A stretch of 43,497 nt of DNA from an uncultured Alistipes sp. (GTDB lineage Bacteria; Bacteroidota; Bacteroidia; Bacteroidales; UBA932): contig URSC01000018.1 of NCBI GenBank assembly GCA_900550465.1, positions 1 to 43,497 on the forward strand. The letters are read 5' to 3'. The position numbers and the translations under genes are program-made. Positions 41,101 through 43,497 of this stretch are shown piece after piece. A model generated the notes under the pieces. The model did not search any database. It was not told the origin of the DNA and saw only the letters and a program-made list of their open reading frames with translations. Each line of letters begins with the position of its first letter. Position 1 is the stretch's first letter.

Positions 41101-43497
41101 GAACAGATTTCTTCTAAAAGCAGTTTTCATCATCTCTACTTTCATTTTATTCAACAGTGCGGCGGCACTGGCACAGACTGTCAAGGGCGTGGTCCGCGAC
41201 AGTGAAACCGGAGAGCCGCTCGCAGGCGTAGTAGTCATGTTCGAGAGGGTTGTGGATGACCCTACCGCGAATATGACCGGCACGCAGACCGAGGCCGACG
41301 GGAGCTACATCCTCCAGATACCTGAAGGTGTCGAGGGTGTCCTGGGCCTCTATTTCATAAGCTACGACGACCTCAAGTCCCAGGTCATCAAACTGGGGAA
41401 GGGCGATGAGCTGACCCTGGACCTCAGCATGACATTCCAGTCGGAGACACTGGAAACCGCAGTAATCATAGCCCGCAAGGACCCCGAGTCCGTCGGCGCC
41501 CTGATCAACGACCGAAAGGTATCGGCCCAGGCCGTGGAGAATATAGGTGCGGCTGAGATATCGGCGAAGGGCCTCTCCAACGTGGCCGAGGCCGTGGAGA
41601 CCATGAGCGGCGTATCGTTCAACAGCTCCGGACAGCTCTTCGTCCGCGGACTAGGCGACCGCTACAGCCTTACTACCCTCAACGGACTGCCGGTAGCCTC
41701 CCCGAACCCGGACAACAAGCTCATCCCCCTGGATATCTTCTCCAGTTCGGTGCTCCAGAACATCACCGTCACCAAGGTCTACACCGCGACCAGCTTCGCC
41801 GACTACTCCGGAGCGCATATCGACATTGCCACCAAGGAGAACATCGAGGACAGCTTCCTGTCCGTCTCCCTGGGCCTCAACGGAACCATCGGCACCACAT
41901 TTACCGACACCTACCGTCCGGACCGCAACGGATGGCTGCTCCACGACAACAACCTGCCCCGCGATGTCCGCGAGATGAGCCTGCCCGACTTCCGCGAGTA
42001 CATCGTGGACAACGACCCCTTCGGCACCTCGTTCGACATCCGCAAGTCGATGGCCCTGCCCGACATCTCCGGCTCGGTATCCGGAGGACGCACCTTCGGT
42101 CTCAGGAACGGAGACGAGCTCAGCCTCCTGGCCTCCGCCTCCATATCCTCCGGCAGCCAGAACATCTACGACGCCTACATCACCAACATCAATACACAGG
42201 GCCAGAACATGGACGAGTTCTCCTACAACGCCTACGAGCACAGCCTCGACCTGACCGGACTGCTGAGCCTCAGCTATCTATTCCGGAACGGAGACAAGAT
42301 AAGCCTGACCACCCTGTACGCCAAGAACGCCATGGAGGACTACAAGCTCCGCGACGGCTACGACGCAGAGGACAACATGCTTCTCGGCAGCAACTCCATA
42401 GCACACTCCTACTCCCTGTGGAACACCCAGCTCGGAGGCAGCCACACCCTGCATCCCCATTGGAACCTGGACTGGAAAGTATCCTACGGCATGACCGACA
42501 GCAACGAGCCTGACCGCCGCCAGGTAATGTACCGCAAGGGCGAGGACGGCAGCCTGTCCCTCTTCAAGCTCAACCGCCAGGAGACCATGCGCTACTTCGG
42601 AGAGCTCTCCGAGCAGGAAATCGTAGGCGAGGTCAAGCCCACCTTCCACTTCGGCGAGCAGAGCCGGCTCATATTCGGTGCCGCCTACAAGGACAAGACC
42701 CGCGACTACAACTCCATGAGGTTCTATTACAACCTGACCGGCATCAACCCCGTCATCAGCGACATCTACACCCCCTCCTCCTTCCTCAACTCCCAGAGCA
42801 TAGCCGACGGCCTCATCACCATCGACAGGGACGCCCAGCCCAAGAACAACTACTACGCCGGGCACCGTATCCTGGCCGGTTTCGCAGAGGTGGAGTACTA
42901 CCCTCTGACCGACCTGATGCTGGGCCTCGGAGTCCGCTACGAGTACTCGCAGCAGTGGGTACAGTACTGGAACGACGCCTCCAGGGAAAGCATCTCCCGC
43001 CTCAACAAGGGCGACTTCTTCCCCGCCCTGAACGTGAAGTACACCCTGAAGAACAAGCATACCTTCCGCTTCGCCTCCTCCATCACCGTGACCCGTCCCT
43101 CGTTCATCGAGATGGCCCCCTTCCTCTATAAGGAGTCCTACGGAAGCGCCGAACTCCGCGGTAACGACCAACTGACCAACGGCTACAACTACAACTTCGA
43201 CCTCAAGTACGAGTACTTCTCCACCAACAACAAGCACATGTTCTCGGTAGGTCTCTACTACAAGATTCTGAAAGACCCCATCGAGCGCGTGCAGGAGACC
43301 TCCGGCGGAGCCATCGTACACACCTTCAGAAACGCCGAGCAGGGCATGGCCGCCGGTCTCGAGGCCGAGTTCCGCACCCAGCCCTTCAAGTACTTCACCG
43401 TAGGCGGCAACATCTCCCTGATGTACACCGACGTAACCCTCCTGGCCAACGGCGGTATCTACACCGACAGCCGCAGGGCCCCCCCGGGAGCCCCCCC
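41101..43497 (+). CDS. TonB-dependent outer membrane receptor (3' end cut by the window)
   Basis: An open frame of 799 codons without a stop. Signal peptide MNRFLLKAVFIISTFILFNSAAALAQ, then a carboxypeptidase-D regulatory-like domain (VKGVVRDSETGEPLAGVVV, residues about 27-115), a plug domain (about 130-250) with SNVAEAVETMSGVSF, FVRGLGDRYSLTTLNGLPV and DIFSSSVLQNITVTKVY, and the start of the beta-barrel with alternating aromatic strands. The VRGLGDRYS...LNG pattern marks the group with a large barrel, distinct from SusC-type starch receptors; no SusD gene is visible. It imports a substrate that cannot be named from sequence. The last 20 bases are unusual runs of C and G, so the final residues are unreliable. 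Confidence 0.88.

Noticed and set aside
43470..43497. Unusual C/G homopolymer runs at the very end of the window as a biological feature
   Set aside because: Poly-C and poly-G at a sequence end inside a receptor gene most likely reflect low-quality contig-edge sequence.

Overview
The window is a 43.5 kb GC-rich stretch of a Bacteroidales chromosome (Bacteroidota). The signs are Bacteroidota-type promoters (TTTG about 20 bp before TAnnTTTG) ahead of many genes, a TonB-dependent receptor with a carboxypeptidase-like N-terminal domain, an S-type sulfatase, a GH20 hexosaminidase, 6-bladed beta-propeller lipoproteins and a BlaI/M56-TonB pair. The base composition would suit Rikenellaceae or a related gut family, but I cannot fix the genus. 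Both window ends cut genes.

Layout. 1-2.6 kb: the tail of an unknown gene coupled to a PepSY membrane protein, convergent with a secreted lipoprotein. 2.7-4.3 kb: an AT-richer AlbA_2/ATPase-type regulator carrying four in-frame SDLK repeats. 4.3-5.6 kb: a nitroreductase and methyltransferase pair. 5.6-19.3 kb: an export module. A histidine kinase and an NtrC-type regulator face a TolC / membrane-fusion / three-permease / ATPase operon that starts at a sigma-54-like promoter with ATTAGRCA repeats upstream and ends in a strong terminator.

19.4-22.9 kb is the most unusual part. A sugar kinase and a REP-associated tyrosine transposase (RAYT) lie between two non-coding clusters of a repeat I do not recognise. 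There are nine elements of 69-71 bp, each opening with GTCTGT and closing with ACAGAC. Most left-cluster units are inverted relative to those on the right, and some neighbours are joined by 18-bp hairpin linkers. This repeat/transposase locus abuts a detached fragment of the S10 ribosomal operon (rplC-rplD-rplW-rplB-rpsS-rplV-rpsC, minus strand) that has its own promoter and terminator but neither rpsJ upstream nor rplP downstream.

27-32.4 kb: a BlaI repressor and M56-TonB sensor with an operator-like dyad, a sulfatase broken by one frameshift, a class II aldolase-like protein with an altered metal site, and an ATPase whose promoter is embedded in a 43-bp palindrome. 32.4-36.2 kb: DUF456 membrane protein, nitroreductase, beta-propeller lipoprotein and DUF2284 metal-binding protein. 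36.2-38.9 kb: a Fur-family repressor and a His-rich heavy-metal P-type ATPase with two matching 15-bp operators between them. 38.9-43.5 kb: a secreted GH20 enzyme divergent from a TonB-dependent receptor that runs off the window. I saw no tRNA, rRNA or CRISPR array.
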